The position numbers and the translations under genes are program-made. DNA of 64,000 bases from Schleiferilactobacillus harbinensis DSM 16991 (lineage in GTDB: Bacteria; Bacillota; Bacilli; Lactobacillales; Lactobacillaceae), in contig NZ_AUEH01000013.1 in assembly GCF_000425885.1 (NCBI RefSeq), positions 1 to 64,000 on the forward strand, given 5' to 3'. Under the pieces are notes generated by a model. It did not search any database. It saw only the letters and a list, made by a program, of their open reading frames with translations, and was not told where the DNA came from. This document shows, piece by piece, positions 26,736-36,164 of the stretch; positions within the stretch are counted from its first letter, which is position 1, and each line of letters starts with the position of its first letter.

Positions 26736-28352
26736 CTAGGCCGTCACCCGCGTCAATTGCCCAGCGTTCAGCGCATAATGCGCGTCGAAGCGCCGGCTGA
26801 GGTCTGGTGCGATGTGGTGGTCGATTTCGACCACCGTCATGGGCGCGGTCAAGAGGATCTGCTGAATAGCGGCAGCGGTGGCCGGGTCCAGCGAGGCAGT
26901 GCCTTCGTCTACGACCAGGAAGCGGCGATTGTAGAGAAATGCCCGGGCCAGTTCGATCCGTTTGCGTTCGCCGCCGGACAGGTTATTACCGCTTTCTGCA
27001 ATCAGATTATCCAAACCGTGATCGGCAGCATAGGCGGCCAAACCGGCTTTCTGCAAAGCCGCCTGGATGGCGGCGGACGAAAAGTGGCGGCCCAAGGTCA
27101 AATTGAAGCGCAGGGTGTCATTAAAAATATTCGATTCCTGCAAAACCGTGGCAAACATCGTCGGGTCTGGGGCAAACGCTTTACCCGCGGCGGTCTGAAA
27201 TTGCACCGTGCCGCTCGTTGGCTGCCGCATTCCGGTCAAGAGGCTGATCAGTGTCGATTTCCCGGCACCCGAAGGCCCTGTCAACAGGACTTTCTCACCT
27301 TGATGCACCCTTAAGTTGATCGTTTGCAAAATGGGCTGGGCGGCGTCATCAGCGTAGGCGAACGTCACCGCCGCCAGGTTCAGCGCCGTGAACTGGCCCA
27401 ACCGATCCGTGGGCTGATCAAGCCGTAACAGGTTGACCGGCAGGGCTTTGAACGCCGCCAGCTTGGCCAGCATCGGCCGGGTGGCATTCATCTGGTTGCG
27501 GGATTGGGCGATGCCGAGGAAGGTATTGACGATCCAATTGCTGGCATACTGGACCGCGACAAAGGCGGCGATCGTCAATTGGCCGCGGACGACCATCATG
27601 ACGCCAAAGCCAATGGGCAGGTACATGCAGACATAGGCAACGACGGTAGCCACTAAATTACTGGCGGCCACGGTATTGTCCCGCCGCCGCTGGGCAGTAA
27701 CTGATTGGCCGATGATGGACCGGCCTTTTGCCAGAAAGAAGCCTAAGGCCGAATAATGCAGCACAGTGTCCGCATTTTTGAGCACATCCGCCATAAACGT
27801 CATATATCGCCCCACCCGGGCGCTCCACTGCTGAGCCCGATGCGCCGTCTTTTTCGCCAGCAGTTTCGGCGTGAACGGCGTGATGCTGGCAAAGGCAATA
27901 AAGATCAGGGTCAGGCCGAAATTACTGCGCAGGGCAAAGGCCAGCGTGACCACAACCGTGACGACTGACCGAATAATGTTGAAAATCTGGCGCAAGTAGT
28001 TGTTTTCCACCATCGTCAAATCATTGGTCAGATAAGACAGCCGATCAGCCACCCCGGCCTGGTTGGTCTGGATGAAGTCCGCCGTCAATAGGTGCTCCCG
28101 GACTTTTTGGTTGAAAATTGCCACGTTCCGGTTGAGCGCCCGCTGATAAGCGTACTCGATCAGGGCAAACAGGATCACGATCCCGGCGATGGCGAAAATT
28201 TCCGGCCAGACCCGGTTCGGCTGGCGGCGGCCCATTAAGGCAAAAAACTCGGAATACGACCACGTGTTGAACGGAATGGAAAACCCAGCGAGCAATGCCA
28301 GAAAAATGCTCAAGGCGACCCAGCGCCCATTCAGATACTGTTTCAATATCAA
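26736..28352 (-). CDS. ABC exporter, fused permease and ATPase
   Basis: A 538-residue half-size ABC exporter with an N-terminal six-helix transmembrane domain and a C-terminal ATPase: Walker A TGPSGAGKST, signature LSGGERKR, Walker B FLVVDEGTASLD. The Walker B glutamate position reads DEG, as usual for this group. The frame extends upstream to 28496, but the TTG at 28352 has the AAGGAAG site, and the protein from there (MILKQYL...) begins directly with helix 1. It lies divergent from an Rgg-type regulator, which may control it. The substrate is unknown; such exporters next to Rgg genes often handle peptides or bacteriocins. Confidence 0.88.
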   Translation of the reverse strand: MILKQYLNGRWVALSIFLALLAGFSIPFNTWSYSEFFALMGRRQPNRVWPEIFAIAGIVILFALIEYAYQRALNRNVAIFNQKVREHLLTADFIQTNQAGVADRLSYLTNDLTMVENNYLRQIFNIIRSVVTVVVTLAFALRSNFGLTLIFIAFASITPFTPKLLAKKTAHRAQQWSARVGRYMTFMADVLKNADTVLHYSALGFFLAKGRSIIGQSVTAQRRRDNTVAASNLVATVVAYVCMYLPIGFGVMMVVRGQLTIAAFVAVQYASNWIVNTFLGIAQSRNQMNATRPMLAKLAAFKALPVNLLRLDQPTDRLGQFTALNLAAVTFAYADDAAQPILQTINLRVHQGEKVLLTGPSGAGKSTLISLLTGMRQPTSGTVQFQTAAGKAFAPDPTMFATVLQESNIFNDTLRFNLTLGRHFSSAAIQAALQKAGLAAYAADHGLDNLIAESGNNLSGGERKRIELARAFLYNRRFLVVDEGTASLDPATAAAIQQILLTAPMTVVEIDHHIAPDLSRRFDAHYALNAGQLTRVTA

Positions 28353-28523
28353 GACCCCATTTCTTCCTTGGTACAAGTTGGTTAACTGATACAGCGAGTG
28401 TACCAAGGGGGACCAGGCGGCCAAGGGCTGTGTACTAAATGACACGAAGAAAAATAAACAAACTGCTGACTGTGCTGGTAGTACGGTGATTATCAATATA
28501 AATTAGCGTGAAGTGTTTCAGAT

Positions 28524-28553
28524 ATGACACGGCATAGCTCAATGCTCTATAAT
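28524..28553 (+). promoter_or_regulatory. Promoter of rgg-like gene
   Basis: ATGACA (28524-28529) and a consensus TATAAT (28548-28553), 18 bp apart, lie about 30 bp before the start codon. Confidence 0.65.
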
Positions 28554-28584
28554 TGACTCAATTCAAATCAAGGAGGGCATGACC

Positions 28585-29490
28585 GTGGCTTTATCGTTTG
28601 GCGCAACATTCAAAGCATTTCGGTTAGAACAAAATCTAAGCCTCAGCCAAGCAGCGGGGGATATCGTGGGCAAATCATTTCTGTCAAAATTTGAGCGCGG
28701 CCAGTCGGCCATTTCTGCTGAAAAGCTCTGGGCGCTGCTGCAACGGATGAACATCACTGTTAGTGAGTTCCAATATCGTGCGCTGCGCTATACCCGGACC
28801 ACGAGTGAAGCGTTCTTTGCCCAGCTCCGGGAGGCCGTGGCGAATAATCGCCAAAACATCGCGGCCGTCGACAAGCTGATCAGTCAGGCCGAAATTCGCT
28901 TCAACCAGACCCGGCTGCCCACTGACCGGGTCAACGCCATTGCCGCCCGGGCGATCAAGTACACGATCCTGAACGGGCAGAAACTGCCCCAGGATCAAAT
29001 CGACTATGTTGCCGATTATCTCTTTCGCGCAGAAGAATGGCGCAGCTACCACCTGCAAGTGATCAGTTACATGCTCATTTACCTGGCCGATGCCACCCGT
29101 CGGCAGATCGCCCAGACGCTGATCACCCAGGCCAGTAAATTTCAGGCCATCGCCGGCAACCGGGAACAGGCCACGGAAATTCTGTTGAATATTTTGGCGT
29201 TGATGATTCGGGATCGGCATTTTCAAGAGGTGACTGAAATGCTGGGCCTGCTGGCTAAAAATTCCGGTATTCAGGCTTCACTAACTTCGTCAATCGCGTT
29301 TTACGCGCTGAAGTCGGCCTATTGGTTTGTTTCCGGCGAGGAGGCCCGGGGCCGGTCGGAACTGCAGTGGGTCTTTCAGACACTGCACCATCTTGGTGAA
29401 GATGAGTATGCCCAAGCCCTCAGCCACCAGTGGTATCAGCTGACCCGCCAGCGTATCGACTACTCGCCGGACATGTTTGACCAGGATTGA
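28585..29490 (+). CDS. Rgg/GadR/MutR family transcriptional regulator
   Basis: A 301-residue regulator with an N-terminal XRE-type helix-turn-helix (FKAFRLEQNLSLSQAAG...SKFERGQSAISAEKL, about residues 9-50) and a C-terminal all-helical repeat domain of the Rgg type, which in streptococci binds short hydrophobic pheromones. The start is either ATG 28579 (2 nt from AAGGAGG) or GTG 28585 (8 nt); I prefer the second. It is divergent from an ABC exporter, a usual arrangement. No short hydrophobic peptide gene was recognised between them, so the ligand is unknown. Confidence 0.88.
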   Translation: MALSFGATFKAFRLEQNLSLSQAAGDIVGKSFLSKFERGQSAISAEKLWALLQRMNITVSEFQYRALRYTRTTSEAFFAQLREAVANNRQNIAAVDKLISQAEIRFNQTRLPTDRVNAIAARAIKYTILNGQKLPQDQIDYVADYLFRAEEWRSYHLQVISYMLIYLADATRRQIAQTLITQASKFQAIAGNREQATEILLNILALMIRDRHFQEVTEMLGLLAKNSGIQASLTSSIAFYALKSAYWFVSGEEARGRSELQWVFQTLHHLGEDEYAQALSHQWYQLTRQRIDYSPDMFDQD

Positions 29491-29496
29491 ACGCAA

Positions 29497-29536
29497 AAGA
29501 TGCCCTGATCGGTTTTTGAACCGATCAGGGCATCTT
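29497..29536. terminator. Strong hairpin after rgg-like gene
   Basis: An 18 bp perfect stem (AAGATGCCCTGATCGGTT and its complement) with a TTTG loop, between convergent genes. The T tract is weak on the plus strand and short on the minus strand. Confidence 0.8.
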
Positions 29537-29548
29537 GCTGTCTTTCAA

Positions 29549-30199
29549 TTACGCAAACGTCGTCGTATCCGCCACCGGCAGCCGGACACTTTCATAACCG
29601 TTCTCGGCGGCTTGACCAATGGCCACAATGATTTCTGGGTGCAACTCCTCGTTCGGGGCAAAGGCCTGTTTGACCCCCGCCCTGTTGAAGCCGCCGATGA
29701 TGCAGGTGTCATAGCCGTGGGCCCGGGCCACGAGGGCCAGTTGCATCGTCACCAGCCCAGCATCCAAACTGATGGTTTTCTCCCGGGCCAGATCGCCCAT
29801 GGTGTGGTAGTACGCGTCAATTTCGGCCACTTCTTCATCCCGGGTGGCGGAGGTCATGGTCCCTGCAGCCACGGCTGCGTCATAAATCTTGGCGTCATCG
29901 CGTTCGGGATGGTCTACGCCGAACACAATGATCATCGCACTGGCGGTGTCATTTTGCGGCGTATTCGTCATCACGAGATCGTGTAATTTGGTCTTTCCTG
30001 CGGTGCTGTCCACGACCACGAACCGCCACGGCTGTAAATTCATGGAGGACGGCGCCCGCCCGGCCTGGGTCAAAATTTCTTGCATCTCAGCCCGCGTGAT
30101 CTTAAAGTCGCTGTCAAACTTGCGAATGGAGCGGCGGCCAAAGACATTCTGGGCAAAATCGTTCTTGGTTAAGGGCATTACAGGTAATTCAGTCATCAT
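29549..30199 (-). CDS. Nitroreductase family protein
   Basis: A 216-residue FMN-dependent nitroreductase-fold oxidoreductase. The FMN-binding RRSIRKFDSDFKI segment near residue 20, the PSSMNLQPWRFVVV block and the C-terminal GFNRAGVKQAF region are typical. Such enzymes reduce nitro compounds, quinones or flavins with NAD(P)H; the natural substrate is not known. It is followed by a strong hairpin shared with the rgg-like gene and is upstream of nothing in the same operon. Two ATGs (30199, 30196) are adjacent; either may be used. Confidence 0.9.
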   Translation of the reverse strand: MMTELPVMPLTKNDFAQNVFGRRSIRKFDSDFKITRAEMQEILTQAGRAPSSMNLQPWRFVVVDSTAGKTKLHDLVMTNTPQNDTASAMIIVFGVDHPERDDAKIYDAAVAAGTMTSATRDEEVAEIDAYYHTMGDLAREKTISLDAGLVTMQLALVARAHGYDTCIIGGFNRAGVKQAFAPNEELHPEIIVAIGQAAENGYESVRLPVADTTTFA

Positions 30200-30255
30200 G
30201 CTCTACTCTTTTCTTTGTGTAATCGCATTCAAGCTGCATACCCATCATAACCCGA

Positions 30256-30795
30256 TTAGCTCTGACTGTCGACGTTTCGGCCCGCATGGACGTGGCGGCG
30301 GCCGTCGTTGATGTCCAAGTCAAACTGCCGCATGTCCGTGACCTGGGTCACCCGTTCGCCGTCCGCGGCGGAATACTGGGCGGCTACCGCCGCCGCCACT
30401 TGCGGTTTCAGTTCGTTCATCAGCACTGTTTCCACCGCCGTATTCAGGGCATCGCCGCGGCCGGCCCGTTTATTGGCCCGGTACTGCTGCCAAATACGGT
30501 GCAGCCAATCCTTGATGACCACCGGCAGATGGATCCGATACCGAGCGCGGCCCTGATCATCATGAATCGTCACCGTCACGTCGTCATAGGTGCGCCGGCT
30601 CAGCGCCCAGACCACGGCGAGAATAATCAACGGCAAGCAAATCAGCACCAGCACCACGACCGCCAGCGCAAATAACAGAACTAAGCCCGCCCCGCCTAAC
30701 ACCGTGAGGAAGACCGCAGCGAGCACGATTCCCACTAATGGCAATACGATTGCGGCCACCAATACGCCGAATAGCCCCTTCACTATTTTTCCCAT
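30256..30795 (-). CDS. Hypothetical membrane protein
   Basis: A 179-residue protein with two or three strongly hydrophobic N-terminal segments (about residues 6-65) and a soluble C-terminal domain of about 110 residues rich in charged residues and Ala (NELKPQVAAAVAAQYSAADGE). The hydrophobic part is almost only Leu, Val, Ala and Ile. No family is recognised. The start ATG follows a GAAAGAAGG site at longer spacing. It is divergent from the GH78 gene and may be cotranscribed with the nitroreductase, 57 nt downstream. Confidence 0.75.
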   Translation of the reverse strand: MGKIVKGLFGVLVAAIVLPLVGIVLAAVFLTVLGGAGLVLLFALAVVVLVLICLPLIILAVVWALSRRTYDDVTVTIHDDQGRARYRIHLPVVIKDWLHRIWQQYRANKRAGRGDALNTAVETVLMNELKPQVAAAVAAQYSAADGERVTQVTDMRQFDLDINDGRRHVHAGRNVDSQS

Positions 30796-30925
30796 CCTGT
30801 GAACCTTCTTTCTGTAAGACTTTTATCTATCATACACTTCTCATCTTTTTCACACCAGTGCCAGCTAACATATTAGGCCGCATTTTCGGTATAATCGACA
30901 GTGAACAACCCAGGAGGTTTTCGTC

Positions 30926-33499
30926 ATGGCCATTCAAATAACAAATTTACGCGTCAATTTACAATCTTTTCCCAGTGATGTCACTGATGACGCCCGCTTC
31001 AGCTGGTGGCTCGCCAGCGATCGCGATAACGACCGGCAGACGGCCTATCAGCTGCGGGTAGCCGCTAATGGTCAACCCAAACCACTCGCCGTCACTGCTT
31101 GGCAGCGCGGCCACCGCAACGCCGGTGTGCCCTGGCCGGACTTGGCACCGCTGCTGCAGCCCGGCCAATTATATTCGTGGCAGGTACGAATCAAGAACAG
31201 CCAGAAAGAAAAGAGTTCCTGGAGCACCCCGGCGTATTTCATTACTGCCCTGCCCCATTGGTCCGTACCCGGTATTTGGGCCGCGCCGGCCCAGGCTGGC
31301 GGTGACACCCTGCCGGCGACTCAGGCCTTTGCCTTCTTACAAAGTCCCATGATTGATCTGGATCCGGCCGGTTATACCAAGGTCGTCATCCGCCTCGCCA
31401 GCCGCGGCGCGGACAGTCTGCTCAGCCAAAACGTCGATCTCTTTCTTAACGGCCACGCTGTGGGAGTGGGGCCGGCCCGGCCTCAGGAAAACATCGACGG
31501 CAGCGGCGCCCGTGCCTATCACTACAATACATACGACGTTACCGCTGCGCTGGTCAAACACAATCAGCTGGCCCTGCTGGCCACCGCGGCGGATCCCCAG
31601 CCCAGCGTGCACCTCGCCGTCATCGGTTATACCGTCGCCGGCAGTATCGTGACGCTGGCCCAGACCGGCCCGGAGTGGACCGGCCTGGACGGGACCACCG
31701 CCTTTGGCGACGATGGCACCCGGCTGCGTACTGGTTATTTTGCCATGCCTGCCGAAAATATTGACATGGCCCATTACCCCCGCCACTGGTGGCACGGCAC
31801 GGCCGCCAACTGGCCGGCGGCCGTGGTGACCCGGCCCAGTACGGTTCAGGACGACGAACGGATCATGCCCTACGCCGCGGAAAACAGTGAACGGCAACTG
31901 ATCAAGAACCATACCAAGGTTGCTGAAATCACCCCCGGCAACTGGCTGATTGACTTGGGCCGGGAAATCATCGGCGGCCTGGCGGTCAAGCTGACCAGTC
32001 CCGCCGCCCAGCGGGTCGTGGTCTGGCAAGGGGAACAGCTCACCGCTGACGGCCACGTCCGCCACCACCTCGCTGCCGGGCCGGACTATATCAGCCAGTG
32101 GCATCTGGTCAGCGGGAAGAACCACTTTCTCACCGCCCAGATGAAGAACTTTCGGTATGTTGAACTGCGCGGCTTCCAAGGTACGCTGACGCCCGCGGAC
32201 ATCGCCGGCTGGCAGATCGCCCAGCCCTTCCCCGCTGACGACGGCCGCTTTCACAGCAACGTCCCGCTGCTCAATGCCGCCTACAAGCTGTCCCGGGACA
32301 CGATCGCCATCACCAATCAGGATCTTTTCGTCGATTCCCAGGCCCGGGAACGCCGGGCGTATGAGGGCGATTTGCTGGTCAACAGCCTGACCAGCTACAC
32401 CGTATCCCGCAATGACGCCCTGGCCCGCTATTCCATTGACTATCTGCTGGACCACCCCACCTGGCCGGAGGATTACAAGCTGTTCAACGTGGAAATGGTA
32501 TGGTGGGATTATCTGTACACCGGTGATACCGCCTTGCTGACGAAGCGCTACGCGGTCTTAAAGGCCAAGCTGCACCGCGGGCCGAACAACACCGACAATT
32601 ACGACCCGGCGATGCATCTGGTCCGGGGCACCGGCCTGATCGATTGGCCCGAACGGGAACGGGACGGCTATGTGGTCGGTACATACAATACCGCCTTCAA
32701 CGCCATTTACGCCGGCGCCTACCGGATCATGGCCAAGATCGCCACGGTGCTGGGTGAGCAGACGGATATGGCCCACTACGAGAATCGGGCGCTGTTGGTG
32801 AAGAAAACTCTGATCGACCGTCTCTGGGATCCCGCCGCTGGGGCCTTCTACGATAGCCTGCAAGCCGACGGTACCGTTACTGCCCACCACGCCAAACACG
32901 CCACCGCGTATGCCCTGGCTTACGACGTGACCGATAGTCCGGCGATGACCGCCCAGATGGCCAAGACCGTGTACAACAACGGCGAATTCTTTGGCAGTAT
33001 TTACTTCATTTACTTCATTCTGCGGGGCTTGATCGACCACGGGTATGGGGCACTGGCGGAAAACCTGCTGACAAATCCGGATGACCGGGCCGACCAAAAG
33101 ACCTTCGCCGCGATCCTGCACACGTTGCGGGCAACCGTGACCCCCGAAGCTTGGAGCAACCAGAACAAACCGAACCTGACGCTGTCCCACCCCTGGGGCG
33201 CGTCGCCAGGGCTGACGATCGTCCAGGGCCTGGCGGGCATTATGCCCCTGCAAGCCGGCGGCTACCGCTTCAGCGTCCGGGTGCAGGTCACGCCGGGCAC
33301 CACGTTCCAGCTCACCACGCCGTCCAGTCAAGGCTTGATCCGGCTAAACTATCACGAAGAGGGCCGCACCGCCGTACTGGCACTGACCGTGCCGATGAAT
33401 GCCGAAGCCGTCGTCCGCACGCCAAAGGGCCCCATCGCCGTCGACAGCGGGACCCACACCGTCAGCTATCTGCGGCCGGTGCCCCTTGACGGGGATTAG
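30926..33499 (+). CDS. Alpha-L-rhamnosidase-like protein, GH78
   Basis: An 857-residue protein with the GH78 layout: an N-terminal fibronectin-like domain (about 1-110), two beta-domains (NVDLFLNGHAVGVGPARP; MKNFRYVELRGFQG), an alpha/alpha-barrel (about 430-770, DSQARERRAYEGDLLVN, LIDWPERERDG near residue 571, GTYNTAFNAIYAGAY) and a C-terminal beta-sandwich. The acidic DWPER and EG segments are where the catalytic Glu residues lie in this family. No signal peptide is present, so it acts inside the cell on imported rhamnosides such as flavonoid glycosides. Promoter candidate TATAAT near 30891; AGGAGG before the ATG. Rhamnose is the likely sugar but the family has some variation. Confidence 0.85.
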   Translation: MAIQITNLRVNLQSFPSDVTDDARFSWWLASDRDNDRQTAYQLRVAANGQPKPLAVTAWQRGHRNAGVPWPDLAPLLQPGQLYSWQVRIKNSQKEKSSWSTPAYFITALPHWSVPGIWAAPAQAGGDTLPATQAFAFLQSPMIDLDPAGYTKVVIRLASRGADSLLSQNVDLFLNGHAVGVGPARPQENIDGSGARAYHYNTYDVTAALVKHNQLALLATAADPQPSVHLAVIGYTVAGSIVTLAQTGPEWTGLDGTTAFGDDGTRLRTGYFAMPAENIDMAHYPRHWWHGTAANWPAAVVTRPSTVQDDERIMPYAAENSERQLIKNHTKVAEITPGNWLIDLGREIIGGLAVKLTSPAAQRVVVWQGEQLTADGHVRHHLAAGPDYISQWHLVSGKNHFLTAQMKNFRYVELRGFQGTLTPADIAGWQIAQPFPADDGRFHSNVPLLNAAYKLSRDTIAITNQDLFVDSQARERRAYEGDLLVNSLTSYTVSRNDALARYSIDYLLDHPTWPEDYKLFNVEMVWWDYLYTGDTALLTKRYAVLKAKLHRGPNNTDNYDPAMHLVRGTGLIDWPERERDGYVVGTYNTAFNAIYAGAYRIMAKIATVLGEQTDMAHYENRALLVKKTLIDRLWDPAAGAFYDSLQADGTVTAHHAKHATAYALAYDVTDSPAMTAQMAKTVYNNGEFFGSIYFIYFILRGLIDHGYGALAENLLTNPDDRADQKTFAAILHTLRATVTPEAWSNQNKPNLTLSHPWGASPGLTIVQGLAGIMPLQAGGYRFSVRVQVTPGTTFQLTTPSSQGLIRLNYHEEGRTAVLALTVPMNAEAVVRTPKGPIAVDSGTHTVSYLRPVPLDGD

Positions 33500-33548
33500 G
33501 TCAGCACCTATTCTGAACACAACCCACAATTGAAGGAGTTTTTTTATC

Positions 33549-34022
33549 ATGGCTAAAGTCGAAAGCTTCACGTTGGACCACACCGCCGTCAAAGCCCCCT
33601 ATGTCCGCTTGATCACCGAAGAAACCGGGCCCAAGGGCGATCTCATTTCTAACTATGACCTGCGTCTGGTGCAGCCCAACGCTGACGCCATCGGTACCGC
33701 CGGCCTGCACACAATTGAGCACCTGCTGGCCTCCTTGCTGCGCGACCGGCTCAGCGGCGTGATCGATTGCTCACCATTCGGCTGCCGCACCGGCTTCCAC
33801 CTGATCACTTGGGGTGCACATTCCACCACCGAAGTGGCCCAGGCGCTGAAGTCCAGCCTGGCGGCGATTGCCGATGACATTCAATGGGCGGACGTACCTG
33901 GTACGACCATTGAAAGCTGCGGCAATTATAAGGATCATAGTCTGTTCTCGGCTAAGGAATGGGCGAAGAAAATTCTTACTGAAGGGATCTCTGATGATCC
34001 GTTTGAGAGACACGTTATCTAA
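33549..34022 (+). CDS. luxS: S-ribosylhomocysteine lyase
   Basis: A 157-residue LuxS, which converts S-ribosylhomocysteine to homocysteine and the AI-2 precursor DPD in the activated methyl cycle. The iron-binding HTIEH motif, the FGCRTGFH segment with the catalytic Cys and the C-terminal [12 protein letters not shown] block are all present, and the length is standard. It starts 50 nt after the GH78 stop with an AAGGAG site. The neighbourhood does not include the partner gene pfs. A terminator follows. Confidence 0.97.
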   Translation: MAKVESFTLDHTAVKAPYVRLITEETGPKGDLISNYDLRLVQPNADAIGTAGLHTIEHLLASLLRDRLSGVIDCSPFGCRTGFHLITWGAHSTTEVAQALKSSLAAIADDIQWADVPGTTIESCGNYKDHSLFSAKEWAKKILTEGISDDPFERHVI

Positions 34023-34043
34023 AACATGACTCCAGTGCCACAT

Positions 34044-34083
34044 AAAAATGCCATTCCAGGTTTCGGTCCGGAACGGGCATTTT
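34044..34083. terminator. Terminator after luxS
   Basis: AAAATGCC..TCC with GGA..GGGCATTTT, A and T runs at both ends, between convergent genes. Confidence 0.8.
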
Positions 34084-34092
34084 GTATCTTGG

Positions 34093-34443
34093 CTATTTTT
34101 CAGCAATCAGACCACTGAGGAAAGCGCCTGTGATCAGAAACAGTAAAGGCAGCACCATATTCACAACTTGTCCAGATTGGATAATGCTCTTACGGGTGTA
34201 GATCAGCAACAGGACTAAACCAATAATGATGATACTGAATAACGGCAGCAAAAAATGGCGGGACCAGCGCTCAGCGTATGTCTTACCGGCAGCAAAGAGG
34301 GCTGGTGCACAAGTTAATCCTAACAGCAAGAGCATTTCACTGGTCGGATCGGCAAACGGTGACACATTGACGAGATGGAGCACCAGCAAACAAAGCGTGG
34401 TAATAACCGCCACGTAAAAGCCGAATACCTTTGCCTTTTGCAT
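34093..34443 (-). CDS. Hypothetical membrane protein, four TM segments
   Basis: A 116-residue protein made almost only of four hydrophobic segments (about residues 7-25, 36-52, 63-82 and 93-112) joined by short loops, one with KTYAERWSRH. The ATG follows AGGGAG. No family is recognised. It is a single gene between the luxS terminator and the SDR gene. Confidence 0.75.
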   Translation of the reverse strand: MQKAKVFGFYVAVITTLCLLVLHLVNVSPFADPTSEMLLLLGLTCAPALFAAGKTYAERWSRHFLLPLFSIIIIGLVLLLIYTRKSIIQSGQVVNMVLPLLFLITGAFLSGLIAEK

Positions 34444-34552
34444 GGTCAGGCACTCCCTTCTGTACCAATCTCATCATGGCCCAGCTTTATTGCAACGCTT
34501 TAGGCTTCTGAGAAATGCAGCTCCCATTCGCTAGCCAGTTTTCTGATTGACC

Positions 34553-35209
34553 CTAATGATACTGCACTTCCGCCGCATTCTTCTGCGTCGCCAATTCAAT
34601 GAACGCCCGGGCGATCACTGTCGGGTCCATATGCCCGGCCTTGCCTTGCCGAATATACGTATTGATCGTCACCATGCCGGCAAAGACGCCCCGGGCATGC
34701 AGTTCCTTATTCAAGGCGACAACGTAATCCCGCAGCCCGGCTTTGCCGATGGCCTGCTCCACATTGGTCGGACCCGGCTTGGCCGCAACCACACTGCCGG
34801 TATACAGAAACACGCCGTTACCGGTCTTTTCCACATACGGCAAGCTGAGATTGGTCACGGTGATGGCCCCCAGCAGGTTGCTGGCCAGGCTCTCCGTGAC
34901 CAAAGCAGCCGTCAATTGACTGGGCTTGTTCGTCGTCCGCTGGGTGGCATTGTAGTGCACCAGCTGCAAGCTGCCCTGGGCACTGATCGTTGCCAAAGCC
35001 TTGGTTACGCTGGTCGGATTCGCCGCATCGGCTGCCACAGGAAAAGCCGTGACACCCTCACCGGCCAAGATTTTGGCCAGCGCCGCCAATGGCTCCGCCT
35101 GCCGCCCCATAAGCGCAATCGTATACCCCTGCGCCCCCAACTGTTCCGCCATGGCCTGGCCTAAACCGGCGTGTCCTGGACCGACGATCAATGCAATTTT
35201 ATTTGCCAT
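34553..35209 (-). CDS. SDR-family protein without the catalytic tyrosine
   Basis: A 218-residue Rossmann-fold protein of the short-chain dehydrogenase type. The glycine-rich loop is GPGHAGLG, the NNAG-like element is altered to HYNATQ, and the catalytic Ser lies in LYTGSVV. At the YxxxK position the sequence reads QAIGK: the Lys is there but Tyr is replaced by Gln, so ordinary dehydrogenase chemistry is doubtful. The ATG at 35209 follows AGAGGAG; the frame extends to 35272 without support. It may be a redox sensor, a binding protein, or an enzyme of unusual chemistry. It follows the araD terminator and is transcribed on its own. Confidence 0.8.
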   Translation of the reverse strand: MANKIALIVGPGHAGLGQAMAEQLGAQGYTIALMGRQAEPLAALAKILAGEGVTAFPVAADAANPTSVTKALATISAQGSLQLVHYNATQRTTNKPSQLTAALVTESLASNLLGAITVTNLSLPYVEKTGNGVFLYTGSVVAAKPGPTNVEQAIGKAGLRDYVVALNKELHARGVFAGMVTINTYIRQGKAGHMDPTVIARAFIELATQKNAAEVQYH

Positions 35210-35283
35210 TTGTACCCACTCCTCTTTCTTGATGGCGGTTAGCATAGCACGATTGCTGGCCGTCGCGGTCAAAAATGCTCAAT

Positions 35284-35315
35284 AAAAAAACCGATGCATT
35301 CCGCATCGGCTTTTT
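35284..35315 (-). terminator. Terminator after araD-like gene
   Basis: CCGATGC/GCATCGG stem with A7 and T5 tracts on its two sides. Confidence 0.88.
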
Positions 35316-35322
35316 AGCACGC

Positions 35323-36057
35323 TTACTTATCTTCCCGGGCCGCGTGGTTCTTCGAGTCCGGATTATTCTGACCATAATACGCATTGGCCCCATGCTTGCG
35401 GTAGTAGTGCTTGTCCAGCAAATACTGGGGCACATGGATGTCCTTGTGCGTCAGCATCGTCGCATGGTAGGCAATATTGGCACAAACTTCCAGGACCTTG
35501 GCGTTGTAAACCGCCTTGTCCGGCGTCGCGCCCCAGGTGAAGGGACCGTGCTGACCGACTAAGCAGCCGGGCGTCGCGTCGTAATCCAAGCCGCGGTCAG
35601 CGAAAGTCTTGACGATCACCTTGCCGGTATTTTCTTCGTAGGCACTCTCGATCTCTTCCTTCGTCAGCGGTTCGGTGACGGGAATATCGTTGTAGAAGGT
35701 ATCGGCGTGGGTCGTGTTGACCGCCGGAATATCCAGGCGGGCACTGGCAAAGGCCACGGCCATTTCACTATGGGTGTGGACGATGCCGCCGATCTTCGGG
35801 AAGGCATTGTACAGCACGGTATGGGTCGGGGTATCACTGGACGGATTCATGTTGCCTTCGACGACTTTGCCGTTCAAGTCCACGACCACCATGTCGCTGG
35901 GCTTCAGATCGCCGTAATCAACGCCGGACGGCTTGATGACGAAGAGGCCCTTGTCCCGGTCGATCCCGGATACGTTGCCCCAGGTAAAGGTGACCAAGCC
36001 CAGTTTGGGCAGGCGCATATTGGCGTCGTAAACTTCGGTTTTTAACTTGTCTAACAT
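35323..36057 (-). CDS. araD: L-ribulose-5-phosphate 4-epimerase family protein
   Basis: A 244-residue class II aldolase-fold protein very similar in pattern to AraD/UlaF, which converts L-ribulose 5-phosphate to D-xylulose 5-phosphate. The TWGNVSG phosphate-binding loop, the KPSGVDY block, the zinc ligands in HTHS and the GPFTWG segment are present. The ATG at 36057 is 8 nt from GGGAGAG, better than TTG 36063. No araA, araB or ula genes are adjacent, so the pathway (arabinose or ascorbate) cannot be fixed by context. Confidence 0.88.
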   Translation of the reverse strand: MLDKLKTEVYDANMRLPKLGLVTFTWGNVSGIDRDKGLFVIKPSGVDYGDLKPSDMVVVDLNGKVVEGNMNPSSDTPTHTVLYNAFPKIGGIVHTHSEMAVAFASARLDIPAVNTTHADTFYNDIPVTEPLTKEEIESAYEENTGKVIVKTFADRGLDYDATPGCLVGQHGPFTWGATPDKAVYNAKVLEVCANIAYHATMLTHKDIHVPQYLLDKHYYRKHGANAYYGQNNPDSKNHAAREDK

Positions 36058-36164
36058 CCGCAAATCTCTCCCTTGTATAATCTTACAAGCCCATTGTACG
36101 AAATGGACCGGCCCAATTCAACAGTTTGTCCGTATCAATATCACATTATCGATATTTATCCGGA

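Noticed and set aside
28353-28496. N-terminal extension of the ABC exporter as a signal or leader peptide
   Set aside because: The upstream codons have no start with a ribosome binding site, while TTG 28352 does; the extension is probably untranslated.
31337-32455. A 372-codon open frame antisense to the GH78 gene
   Set aside because: Shadow of the GH78 coding strand; Gly/Val/Asp-biased translation with no domain.
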